A stretch of 12,087 nt of DNA from Acidobacteriota bacterium (lineage in GTDB: Bacteria > Acidobacteriota > UBA6911 > RPQK01 > JADFOI01). Position numbers and translations under genes: made by a program. The number at the start of each line of letters is the position of its first letter. The first letter of the stretch is position 1. The notes under the pieces were generated by a model. The model ran no database searches. It had not been told where the DNA came from and saw only the letters and a program-made list of their open reading frames with translations. The stretch is taken from NCBI GenBank assembly GCA_027295745.1, contig JAPUKI010000120.1, positions 1-12,087 on the forward strand, in the 5' to 3' direction. Positions 7,446-12,087 of the stretch are shown here, piece by piece.

Positions 7446-7489
7446 CTTCGTCACCTCGTGCTGTTGTGCGGTCGTGAGCTTGTCGTGAC
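7428..7489 (+). repeat. Dispersed 3'-end repeat, copy 2, internally duplicated, overlapping the recN stop
   Basis: GCGGTCGTGGGCTCGTGAC at 7428-7446 recurs 40 bases later as GCGGTCGTGAGCTTGTCGTG plus AC (7468-7489), with a three-base insertion. Between them lies GTGACTTCGTCACCTCGTGC, also seen at the cpoB end. Bases 7442-7475 match copy 1 at 32 of 34 positions in the same orientation relative to the gene. The recN TGA (7443-7445) falls inside it, exactly where the cpoB stop falls in copy 1. Confidence 0.7.
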
Positions 7490-7573
7490 ATTGTGCATGA
7501 GTGCTTTTGGCTTGCACTGCAGGGAGAAACACACGACATTACGCAAGTTAAACTCTTACAAGAACCCACAGTA

Positions 7574-7614
7574 ACGAACTGCACGAAATCACGCACCCAC
7601 GACCACACGAAACC
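7574..7614 (-). repeat. Dispersed repeat, degenerate copy upstream of miaB
   Basis: On the minus strand this stretch reads GGTTTCGTGTGGTCGTGGG, then GCGTGATTTCGTGCAG. It is a diverged version of the TCGTG-rich repeat at the end of recN, in inverted orientation to it. The two copies bracket about 85 bp of unique sequence between recN and miaB. No gene or clear promoter was found in 7446-7658. Confidence 0.45.
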
Positions 7615-7658
7615 TTGTATCCCTCTGTTGAAGTTCGTTAGAATGGCTAGTAGTGAGG

Positions 7659-9002
7659 ATGCCACAGCGATTTTTCATCGAAACCTTCGGCTGCCAGATG
7701 AATGAGCATGACTCGGAGAAAGTCGCCGGGTTGCTGGCTCATCGCGGAATGGTGGCGGTCAACTCTCTTGAGGAGGCCGACTTGTTTCTCATCAATACGT
7801 GCAGCGTCCGCGAGAAGGCTGCCCAGAAGCTGTACAGCCGCTTGGGAGAAGTCAAAAAGCACAAGACCTCACATCCCCAGTTCCTGATCGGAGTGCTGGG
7901 GTGCCTGGCCCAGCAGGAAGGTGAGGATATGGTCAAAAGAGTGCCTTTCGTGGACCTGGTCGTGGGCACCCATATGTTTCACGCCCTCCCAGACCTGCTG
8001 GAGGAAGTCGAGCAGCGGCGAGGAAGCGGTGCTCGCGTGGCCACGGACTTTCTGCCAGCTCCGACACCGGTTGAAATCCCTCAGGTCATTCGTCAAAGTG
8101 ACTTTCGGGCCAACATCACCATCATGGAAGGGTGCAACAAGCAGTGCAGCTTCTGTATCGTTCCTACGACTCGTGGCAGGGAAAGGAACCGCCCCGCCCA
8201 GGCAGTGCTGCAGGAAGCCCGAAGAGCCGTTGATCAAGGCTATGTGGAGATCCTGCTCCTGGGTCAGACCGTCAACAGCTACAAGGACCCGAACGATCGG
8301 CACTTCAGGTTCGCTGATCTGTTATCTCAGGTGGCGTCGATTCCACGACTTCAAAGAGTTCGCTTTACTTCACCTCATCCGCGGGAGTTTGACGACCACA
8401 CCATCTCGGTGATCGGCGAAATGGAAACCATTTGCAACCAGGTGCATCTACCACTTCAGTCCGGTTCCACACCCATACTCAAGCGCATGCGGCGCCAGTA
8501 CACGAGGGAACGCTATCTTGAAATAGTTGACAAGTTTCGAAACTGTGGTCGCCCCATCGCTCTCTCCACAGACATCATTGTGGGTTTTCCCGGCGAGAGC
8601 GATGCGGACTTTCAACAGACCCTGAGCCTGGTCGAAGAGGTGCAATTTGAATCCATGTTCTCCTTCAAATACTCTCCTCGTCCTCATACGGCGGCCGAAC
8701 ATTGGCAGGATGAGATTCCTGAGGAGAAGAAGACACACCGTCTGATGCTGCTGCAGAAGATGCAAAAGGAAATTCAGCTGCGCCTCCACCAGGAACATTA
8801 TCTGGGACGCCACCTGGAAGTTTTGGTGGAAGGAACGGCACGCGATGGTGTGCGCCGCTTTGGGAGAACATCGACCAATAAGGTGGTCAACTTTCCGGGC
8901 ACCGATAGGCCTGGGACATTCACTGAGGTCTTCATCACTGATGTCGGCCCTAACAGCCTGGTCGGTCAAAAAACCACTGACCGTCAGCAAAACTGCGCGT
9001 AG
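7659..9002 (+). CDS. miaB: tRNA-2-methylthio-N6-dimethylallyladenosine synthase MiaB
   Basis: A radical-SAM methylthiotransferase of 447 residues. It converts N6-isopentenyladenosine at position 37 of tRNAs to its 2-methylthio form. The N-terminal domain holds the three ligands of the auxiliary iron-sulfur cluster: Cys12 (ETFGCQMNEHDSE), Cys48 (NTCSVREKA) and Cys82 (GVLGCLAQQ). The radical-SAM motif CNKQCSFC gives Cys159, Cys163 and Cys166. The VGFPGESDADF stretch follows, and a TRAM RNA-binding domain ends the protein (LGRHLEVLVEG, RTSTNKVVNFPG). The FGCQMNEHDSE form points to MiaB over MtaB or RimO. The start is the ATG at 7659-7661; a GTG two codons earlier is possible, and neither has a well-spaced ribosome binding site. 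Its stop overlaps the ribosome binding site of the next gene, so the two are probably co-transcribed. Confidence 0.96.
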   Translation: MPQRFFIETFGCQMNEHDSEKVAGLLAHRGMVAVNSLEEADLFLINTCSVREKAAQKLYSRLGEVKKHKTSHPQFLIGVLGCLAQQEGEDMVKRVPFVDLVVGTHMFHALPDLLEEVEQRRGSGARVATDFLPAPTPVEIPQVIRQSDFRANITIMEGCNKQCSFCIVPTTRGRERNRPAQAVLQEARRAVDQGYVEILLLGQTVNSYKDPNDRHFRFADLLSQVASIPRLQRVRFTSPHPREFDDHTISVIGEMETICNQVHLPLQSGSTPILKRMRRQYTRERYLEIVDKFRNCGRPIALSTDIIVGFPGESDADFQQTLSLVEEVQFESMFSFKYSPRPHTAAEHWQDEIPEEKKTHRLMLLQKMQKEIQLRLHQEHYLGRHLEVLVEGTARDGVRRFGRTSTNKVVNFPGTDRPGTFTEVFITDVGPNSLVGQKTTDRQQNCA

Positions 9003-9010
9003 GAGTAAGC

Positions 9011-9496
9011 ATGGAACGGGAATTTAAAATCAAGGGTTTAATGATGGATCCCATCAACCAGTCTCCCATTGTGATCCTGCAGGGTGTTGAAAAAAATACC
9101 TTGCTGCCCATCTGGGTCGGCATCTTTGAAGCCAATGCCATCGCACTGCAAATCGAGCGAATCGAACCCGCCCGGCCCATGACCCACGACCTTCTCAAAA
9201 ATGTCCTGTTCCAGCTCAATGCGAACGTGGACAAGATCGTCGTCACCGACCTTCAGGACAATACCTTTTTCGCCGTCATCCACATTCATATGAACGGCGA
9301 TCACATCACCATTGACAGCCGTCCCAGTGATGCCATCGCTCTGGCTCTACGGACCGACGCACCCATCTATGTCACCGAAGAGGTGATCAACAGCAGCACC
9401 AACATCAGCCTGGAAAAGGAGCATCTGGAGGAGGAAGACATCAAAAAGTGGCTGGAGAATCTCCGACCCGAAGATCTGGGTAAGTACAAGATGTGA
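9011..9496 (+). CDS. Bifunctional nuclease family protein (DUF151/BFN domain)
   Basis: A 161-residue cytoplasmic protein. Residues of about 1-135 match the BFN/DUF151 family: KGLMMDPINQSPIVILQ near the start, LPIWVGIFEANAIALQIE, then ARPMTHDLLKNVL and the closing HITIDSRPSDAIALALRTDAPIYV. Some plant members have been reported to have DNase and RNase activity, but the role in bacteria is poorly defined. The last 25 residues are charged and helical (LEEEDIKKWLENL). The ATG at 9011-9013 follows TAGGAG, in which the TAG is the miaB stop codon, so translation is likely coupled to miaB. No catalytic residues can be assigned from the sequence. A heptamer repeat array starts 8 bases after the stop. 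Confidence 0.88.
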   Translation: MEREFKIKGLMMDPINQSPIVILQGVEKNTLLPIWVGIFEANAIALQIERIEPARPMTHDLLKNVLFQLNANVDKIVVTDLQDNTFFAVIHIHMNGDHITIDSRPSDAIALALRTDAPIYVTEEVINSSTNISLEKEHLEEEDIKKWLENLRPEDLGKYKM

Positions 9497-9504
9497 CGGA
9501 ACAG

Positions 9505-9602
9505 CTGACAACTAACACCTGACAGCTAACCGCTGACACCTGACAACTAACACCTGACAGCTGACAACTGACAACTAACACCTGACAACTGACAGCTGAC
9601 AA
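9505..9602 (+). repeat. Tandem heptamer array, 14 units of CTRACRN
   Basis: Fourteen contiguous 7-bp units run from 9505 to 9602 with no gaps. CTGACAA occurs six times, CTAACAC three times, CTGACAG three times, and CTAACCG and CTGACAC once each. The three-unit block CTGACAA-CTAACAC-CTGACAG occurs at 9505-9525 and again at 9540-9560, so a 35-bp block was probably duplicated. The array is purely intergenic. It resembles the short tandem heptamer repeats known from other bacteria, which have no settled function. Confidence 0.9.
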
Positions 9603-9607
9603 CTGGC

Positions 9608-9676
9608 CCGTGGGCTAAAGCCCACGGCTCTGTTTGAGCCTCGTCACCTCCGGAGCCCTGAAAGGGCGGCACAGAG
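9608..9676. repeat. Composite REP-like palindromes
   Basis: Directly after the heptamer array, CCGTGGGCT-AA-AGCCCACGG (9608-9627) forms a perfect 9-bp stem with a two-base centre. Next, CTCTGT (9628-9633) can pair with ACAGAG (9671-9676) and encloses a second hairpin, GCCCT-GAA-AGGGC (9655-9667). Such a pair of short palindromes resembles REP/BIME elements. It could act as a weak terminator for the miaB transcript, but no T-run follows. Confidence 0.6.
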
Positions 9677-9947
9677 AGAAAAGCGCAATGCCTTCCTAAA
9701 ATCCCACCTGTTTACTCTTTGCACTGTACGATGAGACGCCCGCCAGACCTGCAAGGTCGGATAAGAAATATTATGTCAAGTTTCTTTCCCTGGCTTCCCA
9801 CCCCCGTCCTCGCGGCTACGCCAGACGCTACCTGTAGGGTAAAGACTTTATTGAAAGCCGCTTAGATACTAATCTTTATAGAGTATCCTAAGGAATAGAA
9901 AGGTAACTATGTGACACCACAGAGGAAGTCCTGAATTGACGCTTGCC
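9677..9947. other. Intergenic stretch without a supported gene
   Basis: I see no convincing gene, tRNA or known RNA here. One short palindrome is present, GACCT-GCA-AGGTC at about 9747-9759. A 44-codon ORF from 9731 has no ribosome binding site and a composition unlike the neighbouring genes. The segment 9840-9925 is more AT-rich than its surroundings. Confidence 0.5.
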
Positions 9948-10023
9948 CGACCGCACGAAAGCACGACTTCTGTACCTAAGGTGCCTCCCACTCACGAAGC
10001 CCCGACTGCACGCACGCACGAAT
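9948..10023 (-). repeat. Dispersed 3'-end repeat, copy 3, after the CDGSH gene
   Basis: Read on the minus strand, this DNA begins right after the TGA of the CDGSH gene with TCGTGCGTGCGTGCAGTCGG. It continues with TGGGAGGCACCTTAGG (9975-9990, 15 of 16 identical to the sequence after the ssb stop) and ends with TCGTGCTTTCGTGCGGTCG (9948-9966, identical over 19 bases to the cpoB-side copy). It thus combines pieces found separately on the two sides of the ssb-cpoB junction. Confidence 0.65.
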
Positions 10024-10257
10024 TCACGCCTTGGGCGCCGGTGGTGGAAGCTGGCGGGCCTTCACTTCCGATTGAAACTCCACCCGTTTATGAGAGCCGT
10101 CACAGAAAGGTTTGTTCTGGGACTCCCCACATCGGCACAGGGAGATGACTGTGCGCCCGGCAACGTCAAATACGCCGTCTTCGGCATCCTTGATGAGAAA
10201 GTTTCCTGAAATGCGCAGGGGTCCGTTGTTTCGGCAAAGAATCTCACAATCCGACAT
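10024..10257 (-). CDS. CDGSH-type [2Fe-2S] iron-sulfur protein
   Basis: A small 77-residue protein with the full mitoNEET-type motif C-x-C-x8-C-D-G-S-H: Cys41, Cys43, Cys52 and His56 (LCRCGESQNKPFCDGSHKRVEF). Proteins of this kind bind a labile, redox-active [2Fe-2S] cluster through three cysteines and one histidine. The first 40 residues look like a small beta-rich extension (NGPLRISGNFLIKDAEDGVFDVAGRTVISL), common in bacterial members. No signal or membrane segment is seen, so it should be cytoplasmic. The ATG at 10255-10257 has AAAGGAG 8 bases upstream, a strong site. It seems to be transcribed alone. The Pro/Ala-rich tail PPPAPKA ends next to a dispersed repeat. The physiological partner is unknown. 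Confidence 0.92.
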   Translation of the reverse strand: MSDCEILCRNNGPLRISGNFLIKDAEDGVFDVAGRTVISLCRCGESQNKPFCDGSHKRVEFQSEVKARQLPPPAPKA

Positions 10258-10286
10258 AGAGAATACTCCTTTGGGTTAGGTGCCTC

Positions 10287-10314
10287 ATTGTATCAATCAG
10301 CCCAACCTCGACAA
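10287..10314 (-). promoter_or_regulatory. Putative promoter of the CDGSH gene
   Basis: On the minus strand, TTGTCG (10309-10314), 16 bases, then TACAAT (10287-10292) resemble -35 and -10 boxes with four and five consensus matches. Transcription would start near 10280, about 20 bases before the coding sequence. This rests on resemblance only. Confidence 0.4.
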
Positions 10315-10433
10315 GAGCCCATTGGCGTGGCGCTGGGCTGGACACAGCTAGGCAAGAGTCAATTCGCGACTAGCGCGGATGATTGCGACACTGTAGTAGA
10401 AAATTTATGCATAATGCGGGCTGGAGGAAAGGC

Positions 10434-10679
10434 CTATCCCTCCTCGGCGGGTAGGTGGCCTTCAGAAGTCAGGAATTTCTCCAATTGCCCTAGATTCTCC
10501 TTGAATTCCGAGAAGCGATCCAGGCCAATCGTAATGCCCTTTTTTGTGGGCTTCCATTCACCTTCATCGTCTTCGAAATAAATCCGAATATCTGCGTAGT
10601 TTTTCCCTTTGTAATCGCTCAGACTGAACACGATTTTCTCATTCCAGCTCTTTTCCATTTCCGCAATCACTTCACTCAT
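10434..10679 (-). CDS. PC4/p15-like transcriptional coactivator family ssDNA-binding protein
   Basis: A small 81-residue protein matching the bacterial PC4 (p15, YdbC-like) family. Residues of about 14-65 read KIVFSLSDYKGKNYADIRIYF, then EGEWKPTKKGITIGLDRFSEF, which is the strand-rich Whirly-like core that dimerises and binds single-stranded DNA in homologues. The first 13 residues (MSEVIAEMEKSWN) and the last 15 are charged and helical. The ATG at 10677-10679 follows GGGGAG with 7 bases between. It probably makes its own transcript, 176 bp upstream of the CDGSH gene on the same strand; it could read through into that gene. The function in bacteria is poorly known; a role in nucleic acid binding is inferred from the family. 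Confidence 0.85.
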   Translation of the reverse strand: MSEVIAEMEKSWNEKIVFSLSDYKGKNYADIRIYFEDDEGEWKPTKKGITIGLDRFSEFKENLGQLEKFLTSEGHLPAEEG

Positions 10680-10883
10680 CGACCTTCTCCCCTGATAAAT
10701 GTTCTGAAAAGTACCAAGCCTTCACCCTCATTAAGGGAATACTCTAAAGAGCTGGAGAAATCAAGAAGAGTTTGGTGGGAGAACTGCCGGTAGTGGATCA
10801 GTGTCTTACCTCCCTTCCAGGCGGTTATGTTATAAAAGAGCTAGCGCGGGTATCCAGAGAAGGCCAAGCTCTTCGTTCTCCGC
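10680..10883. other. Divergent intergenic region between the PC4-like gene and the gmhA-like gene
   Basis: No gene is supported here. The reading frame of the downstream isomerase stays open back to 10772, but this part has no ribosome binding site and runs through the inverted repeat, so I treat it as untranslated. TATAAA at 10831-10836 could be part of a rightward promoter, but no convincing -35 box is placed for it. Confidence 0.4.
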
Positions 10884-10959
10884 GCCCTTCGGGGAGTTCG
10901 GGGACAGGCCCCCAACACGGGGAGAATTCTTGGGCCAGTCCCCGAACTCCCCGAAGGGC
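10884..10959. repeat. Perfect 22-bp inverted repeat (REP-like) upstream of the isomerase gene
   Basis: The arm GCCCTTCGGGGAGTTCGGGG plus AC (10884-10905) is repeated exactly in inverse orientation at 10938-10959. After one mismatch the stem continues for five more pairs (GGCCC with GGGCC), leaving a loop of about 20 bases. In RNA this would be a very stable hairpin, 67 bases before the isomerase start codon. There is no T-run. The GGGGACAGGCCC-type sequence resembles palindromic REP-like repeats. Confidence 0.8.
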
Positions 10960-11026
10960 TTGTGCGGCCTCGATCTTGACCATCCTGAACACCCGCAACG
11001 AAAAACAACATGAAGGAGGCGGGCCT

Positions 11027-11614
11027 ATGGGCCAGAACCTGAGCGGCAGCGACCGATTGGATTATCTCAAATCCTACAAAGAGAAAAGTCTGGCTGCCTT
11101 GGAAAAGATTGCTGAGAATGACGTAGCTCAGTTGATAGAGCTGTTGTCCGCTGCCCGAGAGGCAGGCCGGCAAATTTTTCTTTGCGGCAACGGGGGGAGT
11201 GCGGCCACAGCATCTCACTTCGCCAATGACCTTGGAAAAGGAGCTTCCTTTGGCCATGAAAAGCGCTTCCGTGTCCTGGCTCTCACGGATAACGTCTCCT
11301 GGATGACTGCACTGGCAAACGACACGGATTACTCACAAATTTTCGTCGAGCAGCTCAAAAACTATGCCCGGCCGGAGGATTTGCTGATTACATTTAGTGG
11401 CAGCGGCAATTCACCCAATGTGCTGGAGGTCGTCCAGTGGGCCAATCAAAACTCCATGCTGACGGTGGGTATCACTGGACGTCCCGGAGGAAAACTGGGT
11501 GAACTGGCACGCTACCCCGTTTTTGTGGAATCTTCCCACATGGGACACATTGAAGAGGGTCACTTTCTCATCCAGCATTTAGTGGGCTACTACTTTATGG
11601 AAACAGAACAATGA
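11027..11614 (+). CDS. gmhA: SIS-domain sugar-phosphate isomerase, GmhA-like (sedoheptulose-7-phosphate isomerase family)
   Basis: A cytoplasmic protein of 195 residues (E. coli GmhA has 192). GmhA converts sedoheptulose 7-phosphate to D-glycero-D-manno-heptose 7-phosphate, the first step of ADP-heptose synthesis for lipopolysaccharide. A helical N-terminus precedes a single SIS domain with the phosphate-binding motifs CGNGGSAATASHF (residues 53-65) and SGSGNSPNV (124-132), then TGRPGGKLGEL. The C-terminal helix EEGHFLIQH holds His179, which lines up by eye with the catalytic His180 of E. coli GmhA. The catalytic Glu65 position appears to be Asp68 here. The ATG at 11027-11029 has a perfect AAGGAGG 7 bases upstream. 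Nearby heptose genes are absent, so another SIS isomerase function or a DiaA-like role is possible. The family is certain and the substrate moderately so. Confidence 0.75.
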   Translation: MGQNLSGSDRLDYLKSYKEKSLAALEKIAENDVAQLIELLSAAREAGRQIFLCGNGGSAATASHFANDLGKGASFGHEKRFRVLALTDNVSWMTALANDTDYSQIFVEQLKNYARPEDLLITFSGSGNSPNVLEVVQWANQNSMLTVGITGRPGGKLGELARYPVFVESSHMGHIEEGHFLIQHLVGYYFMETEQ

Positions 11615-11641
11615 GGGAGCCCGCAAGGGAGCACTTTTGGC

Positions 11642-11671
11642 TTGACTTGTACAGTTCCCATCTCTTATTCT
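11642..11671 (+). promoter_or_regulatory. Putative promoter of the ilvN leader
   Basis: TTGACT (11642-11647), 18 bases, then TATTCT (11666-11671): five of six and four of six consensus matches. Transcription would start around 11678, a few bases before the leader peptide's ribosome binding site, giving an untranslated leader of about 260 bases before ilvN. Confidence 0.5.
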
Positions 11672-11693
11672 CAGTGATGATTGCGAGGGTAGA

Positions 11694-11816
11694 ATGAGCA
11701 CATTACTCAGGGGAACACAGTGGGTCCAACTCGGCGACGAGAACTTTCTTCCCATCCCCATCAGCCTCGTAATTATTGGCAACATTATTCTCTCCGGTTC
11801 TCTACGGAGGGATTGA
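11694..11816 (+). CDS. Putative ilv leader peptide (40 aa, Ile/Leu/Val-rich)
   Basis: A 40-codon ORF from an ATG at 11694-11696 to a TGA at 11814-11816, preceded by GAGG with 5 bases between. Its residues 19-33 read LPIPISLVIIGNIIL, in which 10 of 15 are branched-chain amino acids; the whole peptide has 15 of 40. The ORF lies between a likely promoter and ilvN, and its last codons run into a strong RNA hairpin. This is the arrangement of known attenuator leader peptides such as E. coli ilvL and ivbL, whose peptides are rich in the amino acids made by the operon they control. A ribosome short of charged Ile, Leu or Val tRNA would pause at codons 25-33, next to arm A. A chance hydrophobic ORF or a small membrane peptide is the alternative. 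The composition, ribosome binding site and position together make the leader call likely. Confidence 0.6.
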   Translation: MSTLLRGTQWVQLGDENFLPIPISLVIIGNIILSGSLRRD

Positions 11817-11898
11817 CCCCTTACGGGTTAACCTCCCCCCTCCTCCGTACAGAACCTGGAATTCCTTCAATCCCTAGAAAGAGTGTTCTGTACCGAGG
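11796..11898 (+). promoter_or_regulatory. Putative ilvN attenuator with mutually exclusive hairpins
   Basis: Arm A (11796-11810, GGTTCTCTACGGAGG), arm B (11842-11856, CCTCCGTACAGAACC) and arm C (11885-11898, GTTCTGTACCGAGG) are related. B pairs with A at 14 of 15 positions and with C at 13 of 14, so the two hairpins exclude each other. Inside A-B, TTGACCC (11813-11819) pairs with GGGTTAA (11825-11831) using one G-U pair. A further alternative pairs AGGGATTGA (11808-11816) with TCAATCCCT (11867-11875) exactly. No hairpin is directly followed by a T-run, so I cannot say whether control would act by termination or on ilvN translation. Confidence 0.55.
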
Positions 11899-11941
11899 CG
11901 GTGGGAACGACTTTTGCTCTGAGGAAGTCAAGGGAGACAAA

Positions 11942-12087
11942 ATGCAACAGGTCATTTCACTGTTAGTTGAAAACAAAGCTGGCGTGCTGTCTCGTGTGGT
12001 GGGACTCTTCAGCCAGCGCGGTTACAATATTGAAAGCTTGAACGTGGCTCCAACACTGGATCCCACGACTTCCCGGATCACTCTGAC
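11942..12087 (+). CDS. ilvN: Acetolactate synthase small (regulatory) subunit, N-terminal part
   Basis: The gene runs off the right edge; 48 complete codons are visible. The small subunit binds the catalytic acetolactate synthase subunit, raises its activity and confers feedback inhibition by valine, at the first common step of isoleucine/valine synthesis. The visible part is the start of the ACT domain: SLLVENKAGVLSRVVGLFSQ, then RGYNIESLNVAPT. The glycine of KAGVLSRV and the asparagine of GYNIESL, conserved around the effector site, are present. The ATG at 11942-11944 has AAGGGAG 5 bases upstream. The large subunit gene ilvB is not immediately upstream, where it usually lies. Instead there is a 327-base non-coding region with a promoter, leader peptide and alternative hairpins. 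The gene is sometimes named ilvH. Confidence 0.92.
   Translation, partial: MQQVISLLVENKAGVLSRVVGLFSQRGYNIESLNVAPTLDPTTSRITL

Noticed and set aside
7446..7658. Small gene between recN and miaB
   Set aside because: The only longer frame (from 7493) overlaps miaB out of frame and consists mostly of repeat sequence.
8448..8990. 180-aa ORF on the minus strand within miaB
   Set aside because: It lies wholly opposite conserved MiaB radical-SAM and TRAM sequence and shows no motif of its own.
9505..9602. CRISPR array
   Set aside because: The repeats are 7 bp and contiguous, without spacers, and no cas gene is present.
9731..9865. 44-codon ORF on the plus strand after the nuclease-family gene
   Set aside because: No ribosome binding site, no recognisable motif, and it lies in a repeat-rich spacer.
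10772..11026. Upstream extension of the gmhA-like reading frame by 85 codons
   Set aside because: It runs through the 22-bp inverted repeat and has no ribosome binding site; the perfect AAGGAGG before 11027 and the family length favour the shorter protein.
11880..11920. Possible T-box riboswitch before ilvN (GGCGGTGGGAACGAC)
   Set aside because: The T-box antiterminator needs a conserved TGGNACC core in a longer conserved block; the sequence here has TGGGAAC and no recognisable specifier stem. A leader peptide explains the region better.

Overview
The window is an ordinary chromosomal segment of a Gram-negative bacterium with moderate GC. It encodes a complete Tol-Pal envelope system, a RecN/MiaB housekeeping block and the start of a branched-chain amino acid gene. 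Pal carries an Ig-like domain before its OmpA domain. The intergenic spaces hold several families of short palindromic and tandem repeats. These points suggest an Acidobacteriota-like organism, but that is a judgement from memory and not a database result.

Layout. The end of ssb (1-352, +) converges on the Tol-Pal operon, which runs on the minus strand from 5557 down to 484 in the order tolQ, tolR, a TonB/TolA-like gene, tolB, pal, cpoB. A divergent intergenic region of about 200 bp separates tolQ from recN (5763-7445, +). miaB (7659-9002) and a bifunctional-nuclease-family gene (9011-9496) follow as a tight pair. Bases 9497-10023 carry no gene, but hold a 14-unit heptamer array, REP-like hairpins and a dispersed repeat. 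Two small minus-strand genes come next: a CDGSH iron-sulfur protein (10024-10257) and a PC4/p15-like ssDNA-binding protein (10434-10679). A 22-bp inverted repeat precedes a GmhA-like SIS-domain isomerase (11027-11614, +). The window ends inside ilvN (from 11942).

The most interesting stretch is 11642-11941. It holds a good sigma70-type promoter and an unannotated 40-codon ORF with its own ribosome binding site. Codons 19-33 of that ORF are two-thirds Ile, Leu or Val. Three RNA arms follow, and the middle arm can pair with either the one before or the one after it. This looks like a leader-peptide attenuator controlling ilvN.

A second theme is a dispersed repeat (core GTGACTTCGTCACCTCGTGC and a TTTCGTGCGGTCG arm) placed at gene 3' ends. 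It supplies the stop codons of both cpoB and recN. No tRNA, rRNA, CRISPR array, transposase or prophage gene was seen.
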